Part shown: piece after piece, positions 8,492 to 15,861 of the stretch
How positions within the stretch are numbered: the first letter of the stretch is position 1
Layout of the letters: every line of letters starts with the position of its first letter
DNA from: Acidisphaera sp. S103
GTDB taxonomy: Bacteria; Pseudomonadota; Alphaproteobacteria; Acetobacterales; Acetobacteraceae
DNA length: 38,649 nucleotides
NCBI RefSeq assembly: GCF_009765975.1
Contig: NZ_LMUJ01000088.1
Span: 1 to 38,649 of the forward strand
Reading direction: 5' to 3'
Translations under genes and position numbers: made by a program
Notes under the pieces: generated by a model
The model's input: only the letters and a program-made list of their open reading frames with translations
What the model was told of the DNA's origin: nothing
Database searches by the model: none

Positions 8492-9058
8492 TCATTGCAG
8501 CCCTGGGGAATATTGCGTCGGAAACTCAAGCTTGCTCGTATCGTAGCCCAAAGCCTGGGCCCGCTGCACGAGCATCTGGATGATATCAGCCGAAGGTCTT
8601 GCCGCCCGCGTGAACAACGAGATATTTTCAAACGCCGGGTCCGACACGACGAACCAGCCGTAATCGTCGCCATGATCCAGCATCCAATATGTCCGCCAAA
8701 CCGGGAAAAACCCCCAGACGGTGTAGTGCACGGAAACCTTCGTGTTCCGACCGGGATCAAGGATCGTGACCGGCCCCTTGTACATTTTCTCTGCGCCTTC
8801 TGGCGTCGTCATATGGCAAGCGTCACGATCGATCAGTTGCCCATCCGCCCAGCGACTGTAATCGGTCGTGCCTGCGACGCACCTATCGGTCAATTTCATG
8901 GGGGTACGACCGATTTCATACCAACGCCCTGTATAAAAGCGCGCAATATCGATGGCTTTCGCAGGTTCCGGAGCCACCGGCTTACTTTCCATTAAGGAGC
9001 ATCCTGACAACGCCATGATCCCCAGGGCCGCCAACCCACAACGCAGATACTGTTTCAT
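8492..9058 (-). CDS. blc: Outer-membrane lipocalin lipoprotein (Blc-like)
   Basis: The start at ATG 9056-9058 gives 188 residues beginning MKQYLRCGLAALGIMALSGC, a lipoprotein signal with Cys at about residue 20. The lipocalin signature follows: IARFYTGRWYEIGRTP (the GxW motif), then TDRCVAGTTDYS, VHYTVWGFFPVWRTYWMLDH and YGWFVVSDPAFENISLFTR. Bacterial Blc-type lipocalins bind fatty acids or lysophospholipids at the outer membrane under envelope stress. The gene is divergent from the DUF1295 gene, 27 bases apart, and lies next to a lipid-modification locus, which fits a lipid-handling role. The much longer frame to 9916 is an antisense passage and was rejected. IS6 copy B ends 11 bases past the stop. 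Confidence 0.88.
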   Translation of the reverse strand: MKQYLRCGLAALGIMALSGCSLMESKPVAPEPAKAIDIARFYTGRWYEIGRTPMKLTDRCVAGTTDYSRWADGQLIDRDACHMTTPEGAEKMYKGPVTILDPGRNTKVSVHYTVWGFFPVWRTYWMLDHGDDYGWFVVSDPAFENISLFTRAARPSADIIQMLVQRAQALGYDTSKLEFPTQYSPGLQ

Positions 9059-9085
9059 CGCGATCCCTTTTCTTGAGGCTCTGAC

Positions 9086-9880
9086 ATGATAATCCTTGCC
9101 CTTGGTATCCTGGCCGCGATGCTGGTCATCATGGCGAGCGCCTGGATATTTCAGAGAGCGACCGGCAACGCCGGCTGGGTCGATGTATTCTGGACCTACG
9201 GCACCGGTGCCTGCTGCTCTGCGGCAGCGCTGATGCCGATTGCGCCCAGTGACGGCATCTTCTGGCGCCAGTCGATGGTGGCGGCGCTGGTCGTCCTCTG
9301 GTCGTTGCGCCTGGGCACCTATGTCGCGATCAGGGTCGCCACCGGGCCAGAGGACGTGCGTTACGCCAGTATCCGCCGGGACTGGGGCCGGGCGTTTCAA
9401 TCGAAGATGATCGGACTGATCATCGTCCAAGCACCCATCTCGGCCGTTCTGGCAGTCGCTATCCTGTTCGCAGCGCGACAACCGGCCCCGACCTTCCGAT
9501 GGGAAGATGCGCTTGGCGTATTGATCCTGCTCTGTTCGGTCGGCGGCGAGGGTCTCGCCGACAGCCAGATGAAGCGCTTCAAGATGGATCCCGCCAATCA
9601 TGGGCAAGTCTGCGACGTAGGACTCTGGGCCTGGTCGCGCCATCCGAATTACTTCTTCGAAGCCTTGCTGTGGCTGGCCTATCCGGTCATCGGCATCGAC
9701 CCGGGCCAGCCGTGGAGCTGGCTCACATGCCTGGCCCCTGCATTGATGTTCATCGTCCTGCGCTTCGGCACCGGCGTGCCGCCACTGGAAGCGGCGATGC
9801 TGCGGTCGAGGGGCGACACTTACCGGCGCTATCAGGAGCGCGTATCGCCCCTGATGCTCTGGCCACCCAAACGGACCTGA
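9086..9880 (+). CDS. DUF1295 integral membrane protein (steroid-5-alpha-reductase/ICMT-like fold)
   Basis: The 264-residue product has about six to seven hydrophobic segments and the C-terminal DUF1295 block: GLWAWSRHPNYFFEALLWLA, then YRRYQERVSPLMLWPP. This fold is shared by 3-oxo-5-alpha-steroid reductases and isoprenylcysteine methyltransferases, which use NADPH or SAM on lipid substrates in the membrane. The exact reaction is unknown. It is convergent with DUF2147 (2-base gap), divergent from the lipocalin, and close to the ECF sigma/CFA locus. I infer a role in modifying a membrane lipid or fatty acyl chain. Confidence 0.85.
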   Translation: MIILALGILAAMLVIMASAWIFQRATGNAGWVDVFWTYGTGACCSAAALMPIAPSDGIFWRQSMVAALVVLWSLRLGTYVAIRVATGPEDVRYASIRRDWGRAFQSKMIGLIIVQAPISAVLAVAILFAARQPAPTFRWEDALGVLILLCSVGGEGLADSQMKRFKMDPANHGQVCDVGLWAWSRHPNYFFEALLWLAYPVIGIDPGQPWSWLTCLAPALMFIVLRFGTGVPPLEAAMLRSRGDTYRRYQERVSPLMLWPPKRT

Positions 9881-9882
9881 GC

Positions 9883-10266
9883 TTATTGGACTCGCGTCCA
9901 TTCGGCGGTCTTGCACAGCACGCCGAACAGGACGCAGCCACGGGTCTCCATGCCCGACGGCCCGAGAGAGATATGCATCGAATAGCTCATGTCTCGCCGC
10001 TTGTCGTAGGCACGGCCGGAAAGATCGGAGGGCGTGTTCGGTTTCAGCGTCATCACCAGCGTATCGCCCAGCTTCTCGTTTCCCTTGGGATCACGGACCC
10101 AGGTGTTGACGGCGCAGACCGCATCGCCGCAGGGCGCGATGTTGATACGCGTTGCACCATCCTGCCGTGCCCAGTTGCCGGTCAGACTGGCGCTGCTCGC
10201 ATTTCCGGCCAAGGCAACCATGGGCATCCACAGGGTCGCCAACCCAAGCAGGTTGACACGGGTCAT
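9883..10266 (-). CDS. DUF2147 exported protein
   Basis: The start at ATG 10264-10266 (MTRVNLLGLATLWMPMVALA) gives a 127-residue protein with a signal peptide of about 20 residues; it overlaps the stop of the CFA-like gene by ATGA. The mature part has the DUF2147 pattern: LTGNWARQDGATRINIAPCGDAVCAVNTWV, then YSMHISLGPSGMETRGCVLFGVLCKTAEWTRV. Two Cys pairs could form disulfides in the periplasm. DUF2147 proteins resemble lipocalin-like small barrels of unknown function. As the last gene of the leftward operon it is probably controlled by the ECF promoter at 13651-13677. Confidence 0.8.
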   Translation of the reverse strand: MTRVNLLGLATLWMPMVALAGNASSASLTGNWARQDGATRINIAPCGDAVCAVNTWVRDPKGNEKLGDTLVMTLKPNTPSDLSGRAYDKRRDMSYSMHISLGPSGMETRGCVLFGVLCKTAEWTRVQ

Positions 10267-11495
10267 CGGCGATGTCCCAGCCGCCATAGGCCCACGTCGA
10301 TGGCTCCGGATCGGAAACCTGCCTCACAATAGGCGAGGTAATAGTCCCACATCCGCTTGAACCGCGGCCGAAACCCCATGGCGGCGATCGACGGCCAAGC
10401 CGCCTGGAAGCGCTCGTGCCAAATGTCCAGGGTCCGCGCATAGCTGCCGCCAAAGGTCTCCACCATTTCGACGCGCAGCCCGGCCCGCTCGATCTGCTGG
10501 CGTAATTTGGCCGGCGCCGGCAGCATGCCGCCCGGAAAGATATAGCGCTGGATGAAATCCACATTGCGCCGGTACGCGGTGAAGCGATCGTCGGATATGG
10601 TGATGGTCTGCAAGACAATGCGGCCACCCTCGGCCAACAACGCGCGCAGCTTGTCGAAATAGACCGGCCACCACGCTTCGCCAACCGCCTCCAGCATCTC
10701 GATCGACACGATCCGGTCGAAGCGACCTTCGATCTGACGGTAGTCCTGCAGCCGCAGATCGGCATCCATTCCAGCGCCCGCGAAACGAGCCCGAGCATAG
10801 CCAAGTTGAGCGGGAGAAAGCGTCACGCCCGTCAGCCTGCCACCGGCCCGGACCACCCGCTCAGCCATGCCACCCCAGCCGATCCCAATCTCCAGCGCCG
10901 ATTGTCCGGTCTGGAGACCCAGAAGCTGCAGAACGCGATCCTGCTTGGCCGTCTGTGCTGCCTCCAGTCCCCCATCCGGGCTGTCGAACAGGGCCGAGGA
11001 ATAGCTCATTCCCTCGTCCAGCCAGCGTGCATAGAAATCGTTGCCGAGATCGTAGTGCTGGACGATGTTGCGCTTACTACCAGTCAACGAGTTGGCACGA
11101 GACAGATGAAGCAGGCGGTTGACGATCCTGGAGAAGACATTCTCCCCGTCGACACCGGGGACAGATGCCCGATTGCGCGCGAGCACCTCGATCAATGCTG
11201 TCAGGTCCGGGCTCGACCAATCGCCATCCAAATAGGCTTCGGCGAAACCAATATCACCACCCTGCAACAGCCGACGTAGCACGCGCCACCGATGCAAAAT
11301 AAAGATGCCCACAGGCCCTTCTGCCGCGCCTCTCACACCAAGCCGGCGGCCATTGGGCAGAATCACCGTCAACGCCCCATAATCGAAACGCGATATCAAT
11401 TGCCTGAAGACAAAGGCGGAAAATCCCGGACGTTTGCCGACTATCTTGTCGACCTGATCGGGTGTTGTCGTTTCCTTGAATGTCGTATCGCTCAT
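10263..11495 (-). CDS. Cyclopropane-fatty-acid-synthase-like SAM methyltransferase (first copy)
   Basis: The start at ATG 11493-11495 (MSDTTFKETT) gives 410 residues and an ATGA overlap with DUF1365; upstream in-frame codons would run inside that gene. The CFA family order is clear: GFAEAYLDGDW (about 83-93), VQHYDLGNDFY (145-155), SAM-binding LEIGIGWGG (201-209), VSIEMLEAVGE (263-273) and the C-terminal MWDYYLAYCEAGFR. Compared with E. coli Cfa, the bicarbonate-site Cys is Ser (about 167) and the site His is Gln (about 296, LQTITI), while the Glu (269) is kept. It should methylate an unsaturated acyl chain of a membrane phospholipid; whether it makes a ring, a methyl branch or a furan precursor is open. 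It lies in the sigma-factor-linked operon. Confidence 0.88.
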   Translation of the reverse strand: MSDTTFKETTTPDQVDKIVGKRPGFSAFVFRQLISRFDYGALTVILPNGRRLGVRGAAEGPVGIFILHRWRVLRRLLQGGDIGFAEAYLDGDWSSPDLTALIEVLARNRASVPGVDGENVFSRIVNRLLHLSRANSLTGSKRNIVQHYDLGNDFYARWLDEGMSYSSALFDSPDGGLEAAQTAKQDRVLQLLGLQTGQSALEIGIGWGGMAERVVRAGGRLTGVTLSPAQLGYARARFAGAGMDADLRLQDYRQIEGRFDRIVSIEMLEAVGEAWWPVYFDKLRALLAEGGRIVLQTITISDDRFTAYRRNVDFIQRYIFPGGMLPAPAKLRQQIERAGLRVEMVETFGGSYARTLDIWHERFQAAWPSIAAMGFRPRFKRMWDYYLAYCEAGFRSGAIDVGLWRLGHRR

Positions 11496-12292
11496 GCGGT
11501 GTCTCTTTGTTCGATGATTGGCCAGACAATGCTGACGGGGTCGGCCGTCGGCTTTGGTCGGGCGTGCAGACGCATGCCCTTCCGCCAAAGTTTCAAAGCT
11601 TCCCAATGAATGCCACCCAGGACCTGAAGCGCCAGCATGGGATGGCGCAGGAAAAGCCGCAGCAGAATGCCGGTGCCCAGCGCCTGCCGACGTCCGGCAA
11701 AGCATGCGGACAGCATCAACCCTGCATGGTCATGCGCCTCAATCGCGATCACCGCGCGTCCCGTTGGCACCGCCAGGCGGAAATGATACCGCATCGCCAT
11801 CGCCATGAAGGGCGAGACATAGAAGCGCTTATCACAGGACTGCCGATGGACGCCGTCGAGGGTTTCGGCCGCCGGAATTAGATAACTGTGCCGCTCTCCG
11901 AACGTATTATTGACTTCATACAGCACGGCACGCAGCTCGCCCGCAGGCCCATGGCAATAAAAGACACTCAACGGATTGAAGACAAATCCCAACACCCGCG
12001 GCATGCACAGCACCCGGATTGGACCGCCCTCGATCGAGATACCCGCGCGAGCCAGTTGATGTTCGATTTGAACACGTAATGGTGTGTCATCGCCGGCAAG
12101 GTGGTCGCGGCCATGAAAGCTGAACAGGTTGAAGTGATCGACCGAAAAAATCGGCAATACCCGGGACACCTGTGTCAGCTCATCAAGATCGAGCAGCATG
12201 GTCAGCATGCGATACCGCAAGCGATGCCGCACCGGCCGCAATCGAGTATGGACAACGCTGCCGACATAGAGAGCGGACGCAAAACCCGTCAC
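11492..12292 (-). CDS. DUF1365 family protein
   Basis: The GTG start at 12290-12292 overlaps the stop of the FAD gene by 4 bases, and the stop overlaps the CFA-like start by 4 bases, so the three are translationally coupled. The 266-residue protein carries the DUF1365 signatures LYVGSVVHTRLRPVRHRLRY, FSFHGRDHL, RVLGFVFNPLSVFYCH and YEVNNTFGERHSYL. Function is unknown, but the trio FAD oxidoreductase-DUF1365-CFA-like methyltransferase is a widely repeated bacterial cluster linked to stress-induced lipid modification. No signal peptide is seen. A lipid-binding or acyl-modifying partner role is inference. Confidence 0.88.
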   Translation of the reverse strand: MTGFASALYVGSVVHTRLRPVRHRLRYRMLTMLLDLDELTQVSRVLPIFSVDHFNLFSFHGRDHLAGDDTPLRVQIEHQLARAGISIEGGPIRVLCMPRVLGFVFNPLSVFYCHGPAGELRAVLYEVNNTFGERHSYLIPAAETLDGVHRQSCDKRFYVSPFMAMAMRYHFRLAVPTGRAVIAIEAHDHAGLMLSACFAGRRQALGTGILLRLFLRHPMLALQVLGGIHWEALKLWRKGMRLHARPKPTADPVSIVWPIIEQRDTA

Positions 12293-13620
12293 GCCGCTTC
12301 CGCCATTTGATGCAGATAGATCCGGCTGGACTCATCCCGCACGGCCCAGGGACGGCGGACGCCGCCCAGTGCTTCAGCAGCGGCGAGCCCGGATTGCAGC
12401 CCGTCCTCATGGAAGCCCGCGCCGAAATAGGCACCGCAATACCAGGTGCGCTTCACGCCCTGCAGCGACCACAGCCGGCGCTGCGCCTCCATCGCCCGCA
12501 AATCAAACATCGGATGCTCGTAGGTCTCGCGATGGATGACGTCCCTCACCACGGCCGCCACGCGAGGATTGAGCGTCACGAAAACCGGATCAAGACCAAT
12601 CCACGGCTGCAATCGGTTCATCCAGTACGTCGCGCAGACCTCACCATCTGCCGCGTCATCGATGTAGTTCCAACTACACCAGACCTTGCGGCGCCGAGGC
12701 ATCAGGGTTGGGTCGCGATGCATCACGGCGTCGTTGCGGCCATAGCGCAGCGCGCTCAGAACGGAGCGCTCTGCCTCGGTCGGATCGCTCAACATGGCCA
12801 AAGCCTGATCGGCATGAGCCGCGACGACGACGTGATCGTAGACCGCCTCTTCGCCAGCGGTATCAACGATGCTCACACCGTCATGCTTCCGTGTCAGGGA
12901 CGTGATGCCCGTGCCAAGCCGGATGCGGTCAGCGAACGAAGCGCTGACACGCTCGACATAGACGCGCGAGCCGCCCGTGACCGTGCGCCATTCAGGGCGG
13001 TCCTTCAGGCGCAGCAGCCCATGATTGTCGCAGAAGCGCAAAAACGACGTGACCGGATAATCCAGCATACCGTCGCTAGGGGCTGACCAGATCGCCGCCG
13101 CCATGGGCAGCAGATGGTCGCGGATGAACGCCTCGCCATATCCGTTGGCGACAAGGTAATCGCCAAGCGACTGCGGACGTTCCATCAGCGCCAGTGCGTC
13201 GCGGGTCCCTTCGCGATAGAACCTCACCAGGTCACGCAGCATCGACCAGAACCGCGGCCGCAAGAGGTTACTTTTCTGCGCGAACACCCCGCCAAGGTCG
13301 GTGCCGGCATATTCCATGCCGCCGTTGCGCAGTGACACGGCAAATGACATGTCGGACGCTTCGGTCGGAACGCCCAGATATTGAAAGAATGCCGTCAGGT
13401 TTGGGTAAGTCTCCGGGTTGAAGACGATGAAACCCATGTCGACTTGCGCGGTGCCCCCAGGTCCCGGCACAGCGATCGTGTTGCTGTGACCACCCAGGCG
13501 CGACGCTTTCTCGTAGACGGTCACATCATGGCGTTGATTCAACAGCCAAGCCGCAGACAGCCCTGAAATACCCGTCCCGATGACGGCGATGTTGAGCTTG
13601 CCTCCGTGCCTCTGCGCCAT
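12289..13620 (-). CDS. FAD-dependent amine-oxidase-like oxidoreductase
   Basis: The 443-residue protein opens with a Rossmann dinucleotide fold, GTGISGLSAAWLL (about 15-27), followed by VYEKASRLGGHSNT, and has the NAD(P)-binding_8/amino-oxidase pattern, including VVVAAHADQAL and the C-terminal FAD-contact block GLQSGLAAAEALGG. It is first in the leftward operon and is followed, with 4-base overlaps, by DUF1365 and the CFA-like gene. From memory, a related flavin-oxidase gene in Rhodobacter sphaeroides belongs to the RpoE/ChrR regulon and to furan fatty acid synthesis as a desaturase; that assignment here is inference. The start ATG is about 30 bases downstream of the ECF-type promoter at 13651-13677. 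Confidence 0.87.
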   Translation of the reverse strand: MAQRHGGKLNIAVIGTGISGLSAAWLLNQRHDVTVYEKASRLGGHSNTIAVPGPGGTAQVDMGFIVFNPETYPNLTAFFQYLGVPTEASDMSFAVSLRNGGMEYAGTDLGGVFAQKSNLLRPRFWSMLRDLVRFYREGTRDALALMERPQSLGDYLVANGYGEAFIRDHLLPMAAAIWSAPSDGMLDYPVTSFLRFCDNHGLLRLKDRPEWRTVTGGSRVYVERVSASFADRIRLGTGITSLTRKHDGVSIVDTAGEEAVYDHVVVAAHADQALAMLSDPTEAERSVLSALRYGRNDAVMHRDPTLMPRRRKVWCSWNYIDDAADGEVCATYWMNRLQPWIGLDPVFVTLNPRVAAVVRDVIHRETYEHPMFDLRAMEAQRRLWSLQGVKRTWYCGAYFGAGFHEDGLQSGLAAAEALGGVRRPWAVRDESSRIYLHQMAEAA

Positions 13621-13650
13621 GCTGGGAAAATCTCCGATTATATGTTTCCC

Positions 13651-13677
13651 CTACGATTAGGCGGCCCATCTGGATCA
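13651..13677 (-). promoter_or_regulatory. ECF-sigma (RpoE/ChrR type) promoter for the leftward lipid operon
   Basis: Read on the minus strand: TGATCC (13677-13672), 16 bases, then CGTAG (13655-13651). The same two boxes with the same spacing face the other way at 13690-13717. TGATCC is the -35 box known for RpoE of the ChrR family. The start point would be near 13644, giving a leader of about 24 bases that contains CGGAGA before ATG 13620. Confidence 0.75.
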
Positions 13678-13689
13678 CCGTCGGGCAAC

Positions 13690-13717
13690 TGATCCAATAT
13701 CGCGGGCCGCTCGTAGT
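13690..13717 (+). promoter_or_regulatory. ECF-sigma promoter, autoregulatory, for the rpoE-chrR operon
   Basis: TGATCC (13690-13695), 16 bases, then CGTAGT (13712-13717). The match to the divergent promoter 13 bases away supports coordinated autoregulation. Transcription would start near 13724. Confidence 0.75.
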
Positions 13718-13795
13718 GAGTGCGTGTATGTCTCGCCCGAGCATTTTCAGACCCGCCCGATATCCCGGACGGATGAAACGCCGGATCGGCCGCTG

Positions 13796-14353
13796 ATGGC
13801 GGTTGAGCCGGGAACACAGTCTTATGAAAGACTGATCGTTGCTATCGCTCAACGGCGCGACCGAACCGCTTTCACCGCGCTGTTCGGGCACTTCGCGCCG
13901 CTGGTGACGGCATATCTCCGGAAAGCCGGCATGGGCAGTGCTGTGGCGGAAGACATGATGCAAGATGTCCTGCTGACAGTATGGCACAAGGCCAGTCAGT
14001 TCGATCCTGCCCGCGCGAATGCCAATGCCTGGATTTTCGGGATCGCCCGCAACCTGCGGATTGACGCGCGACGCCGCAGCCGGTTGGTCGTGCTGGCGGC
14101 GGACCCCTCGGAAGACACACCGCCAGTTCCTCTGTCCGACGGGCTCGTTGCAGCAGCACGAAGTGCGGTCGCGATCCGCAACGCCATCGAAGCCCTGCCA
14201 ACCGACCAGGTGAGCATCCTGCGGCTGGCCTTTTTCGAAGACCTTTCCCACAGCGAAATTGAACGTAAGCTGGGCGTGCCTCTGGGCACTATTAAGTCGC
14301 GCTTGCGACTGGCCATGACGAAGCTGCGCCTTGCGTTGAAAGAAGAGCGATGA
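13796..14353 (+). CDS. rpoE: ECF RNA polymerase sigma factor, RpoE/ChrR-partner type
   Basis: The chosen ATG at 13796 gives 185 residues (MAVEPGTQSYERLIVAIAQR); the GTG at 13724 would sit on the predicted transcription start. Sigma region 2 is visible as FTALFGHFAPLVTAYLRKAG, AEDMMQDVLLTVWHKASQFD and NANAWIFGIARNLRIDARRR. Region 4 is EALPTDQVSILRLAFFEDLS followed by HSEIERKLGVPLGTIKSRLR. The sequence closely follows Rhodobacter RpoE (DLSH..IA...G.PLGTIKSR), the sigma factor released by singlet oxygen. Its stop overlaps the start of chrR by 4 bases (ATGA). It should direct polymerase to the two TGATCC promoters beside it and switch on both lipid operons. Confidence 0.92.
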   Translation: MAVEPGTQSYERLIVAIAQRRDRTAFTALFGHFAPLVTAYLRKAGMGSAVAEDMMQDVLLTVWHKASQFDPARANANAWIFGIARNLRIDARRRSRLVVLAADPSEDTPPVPLSDGLVAAARSAVAIRNAIEALPTDQVSILRLAFFEDLSHSEIERKLGVPLGTIKSRLRLAMTKLRLALKEER

Positions 14354-14973
14354 TCAAGCACCACCCTTCCGAGACGACCTTGCTGACCTACGCGACAGGC
14401 GCGCTGGTGGTGGCACACGCGCAGGTCGTGGCGGTCCACGTCGCATCCTGCCCCCATTGTGTCCAGCAATTGCAGGTGTTGGTGGCGGTGGGCGGCGCCT
14501 TGCTCGAAGAGTTGCCGCCGGCACCTTTGGCATCGGACGTACTCAGCCGGACCATGGCACGTCTGGACGGACCACCACCTGTCGCACCGGCATCGATCCG
14601 TTCCGATACCAACTCCGCATTGCAATCCTTGGCGATGGGACGGTGGCGCTGGTGCGGACCCGGCATCCAGATGATGAAGTTGGCGCGGCGCGACGCGTCC
14701 GGCACCCGTCTGGACCTCATTCGCGTGGCGCCGGGTGTTGCACTGCTGGAGCATGGCCATACCGGCTTCGAGACCACCGCTGTGCTGCAAGGCGCTTTCG
14801 ACGACGGCGTCGATCACTACCATCAGGGCGATTTTGCCGAGGCTGACGGCACGCTCGACCACCAGCCCAAAGCGCTGGCGGGACCGGAATGCATCTGCCT
14901 TATCGCCACCAGCGGTCGCCTTAGCCCCCGAGGACTCCTGGGACGCCTGGTGCGGCCACTATTGGGCATGTGA
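14350..14973 (+). CDS. chrR: ChrR-type zinc-binding cupin anti-sigma factor
   Basis: This 207-residue protein matches ChrR in layout. The N-terminal anti-sigma domain carries the zinc ligands His5, His30, Cys34 and Cys37 (HH...H..SCPHC). The C-terminal cupin domain carries His135, His137, Glu141 and His171 (LLEHGHTGFETT...LQGAF...LDHQPK), at a constant offset of six from the ligands I recall for R. sphaeroides ChrR. It also has the CICLIAT strand near 181-187. In the model system ChrR sequesters RpoE until singlet oxygen or organic peroxide triggers its turnover. Overlap with the sigma gene by ATGA indicates balanced expression. Confidence 0.93.
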   Translation: MIKHHPSETTLLTYATGALVVAHAQVVAVHVASCPHCVQQLQVLVAVGGALLEELPPAPLASDVLSRTMARLDGPPPVAPASIRSDTNSALQSLAMGRWRWCGPGIQMMKLARRDASGTRLDLIRVAPGVALLEHGHTGFETTAVLQGAFDDGVDHYHQGDFAEADGTLDHQPKALAGPECICLIATSGRLSPRGLLGRLVRPLLGM

Positions 14974-14982
14974 GCCGGACGG

Positions 14983-15861
14983 ATGCGTCGCTTCCTTACG
15001 GTTCTCGCCGCCATTGTCATGCTTGCCGGTTGTTCGCCGGCGACGATCCTGAATGCGACGGCGCCGCGCATCGGTGTCACTCGCATCACCGGTATCTCCT
15101 ACGAACCCGGATCAGCCGGCCATCTGGATGTTTATAGGCCCTCTGCCGTCTGCACCGGCGCGCCGGTGGTTGTGTTCTTCTACGGCGGCGGCTGGGAGGA
15201 CGGAAATCGCGCCATGTACCGTTTCGTCGGTGCGGCACTGGCCATACGCGGCATTGTCACTGTCATTCCGGACTACCGACTGTACCCCCAGGTCCGGTTC
15301 CCCGCCTTCATGGACGACGCCGCGGCTGCCGTTGCCTGGACCCAAGAAAACGTCACCCGATACGGCGGCGATCCTCGGCATCTGTTTTTGATGGGCCATT
15401 CGGCCGGCGGTCAAATCGCGACGTTGCTTGCCCTCGACACCCACTACCTGAAGACCGCCGGCGTCGATCCGTCCGTGATCGCCGGTGTCATCGGCTTGTC
15501 AGGCCCCTACGACTTTCTTCCCCTCACCGATCCGACCTTGCAAAAGATTTTTGGACCCAAGGATACCTGGCCATCCTCTCAGCCGATCAACTTCGTGACG
15601 CGAACGGCGCCACCGATGCTGCTGGCGACCGGGACATCCGATACCACCGTTTATCCCCGCAACACCGAACATCTGGCCGCCAAATTGCGCAGCGCGGGCG
15701 TCTCCGTCGAGGAACGGCATTATCCCCATCTTGGCCACGAGCTGATGATCGGCGCCTTCGCCACGCCCCTATCCCTCCTCGCGCCGACCCGGCGCGACAC
15801 CATCGACTTCATCACCGCCCACCACCCCATCTGCGCCACAACCTCAGCGAGGGTCCCGTGA
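14983..15861 (+). CDS. Alpha/beta-hydrolase lipoprotein (carboxylesterase-like)
   Basis: The 292-residue protein starts MRRFLTVLAAIVMLAGC, a lipoprotein signal with Cys at residue 17. The hydrolase core shows the oxyanion block VVVFFYGGGWEDGN (an HGGG-like motif with Tyr for His), the nucleophile elbow FLMGHSAGGQIATL, an acid Asp in ATGTSDTTVYP and a His in YPHLGHELMIG. It resembles BD-FAE/esterase-lipase families that act on small or acyl esters. Anchoring in the envelope and the place between chrR and a CFA-like gene suggest work on lipid acyl esters, but the substrate is unknown. It starts 9 bases after chrR and overlaps the next gene by GTGA. Confidence 0.88.
   Translation: MRRFLTVLAAIVMLAGCSPATILNATAPRIGVTRITGISYEPGSAGHLDVYRPSAVCTGAPVVVFFYGGGWEDGNRAMYRFVGAALAIRGIVTVIPDYRLYPQVRFPAFMDDAAAAVAWTQENVTRYGGDPRHLFLMGHSAGGQIATLLALDTHYLKTAGVDPSVIAGVIGLSGPYDFLPLTDPTLQKIFGPKDTWPSSQPINFVTRTAPPMLLATGTSDTTVYPRNTEHLAAKLRSAGVSVEERHYPHLGHELMIGAFATPLSLLAPTRRDTIDFITAHHPICATTSARVP

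Noticed and set aside
9016..9045. TGATCC at 9016 as an ECF -35 box for the DUF1295 gene
   Set aside because: No CGTAG-like -10 at 16 bases; the nearest CGCAG is about 20 bases away.
8492..9916. 474-residue minus-strand frame through the DUF1295 gene
   Set aside because: Only its last 188 residues are the lipocalin with its own signal peptide; the rest is antisense to a clear membrane protein.
13724..13795. GTG start at 13724 adding 24 residues to the sigma factor
   Set aside because: It coincides with the transcription start predicted from the promoter, and the extra residues do not resemble the N-terminus of related sigma factors.
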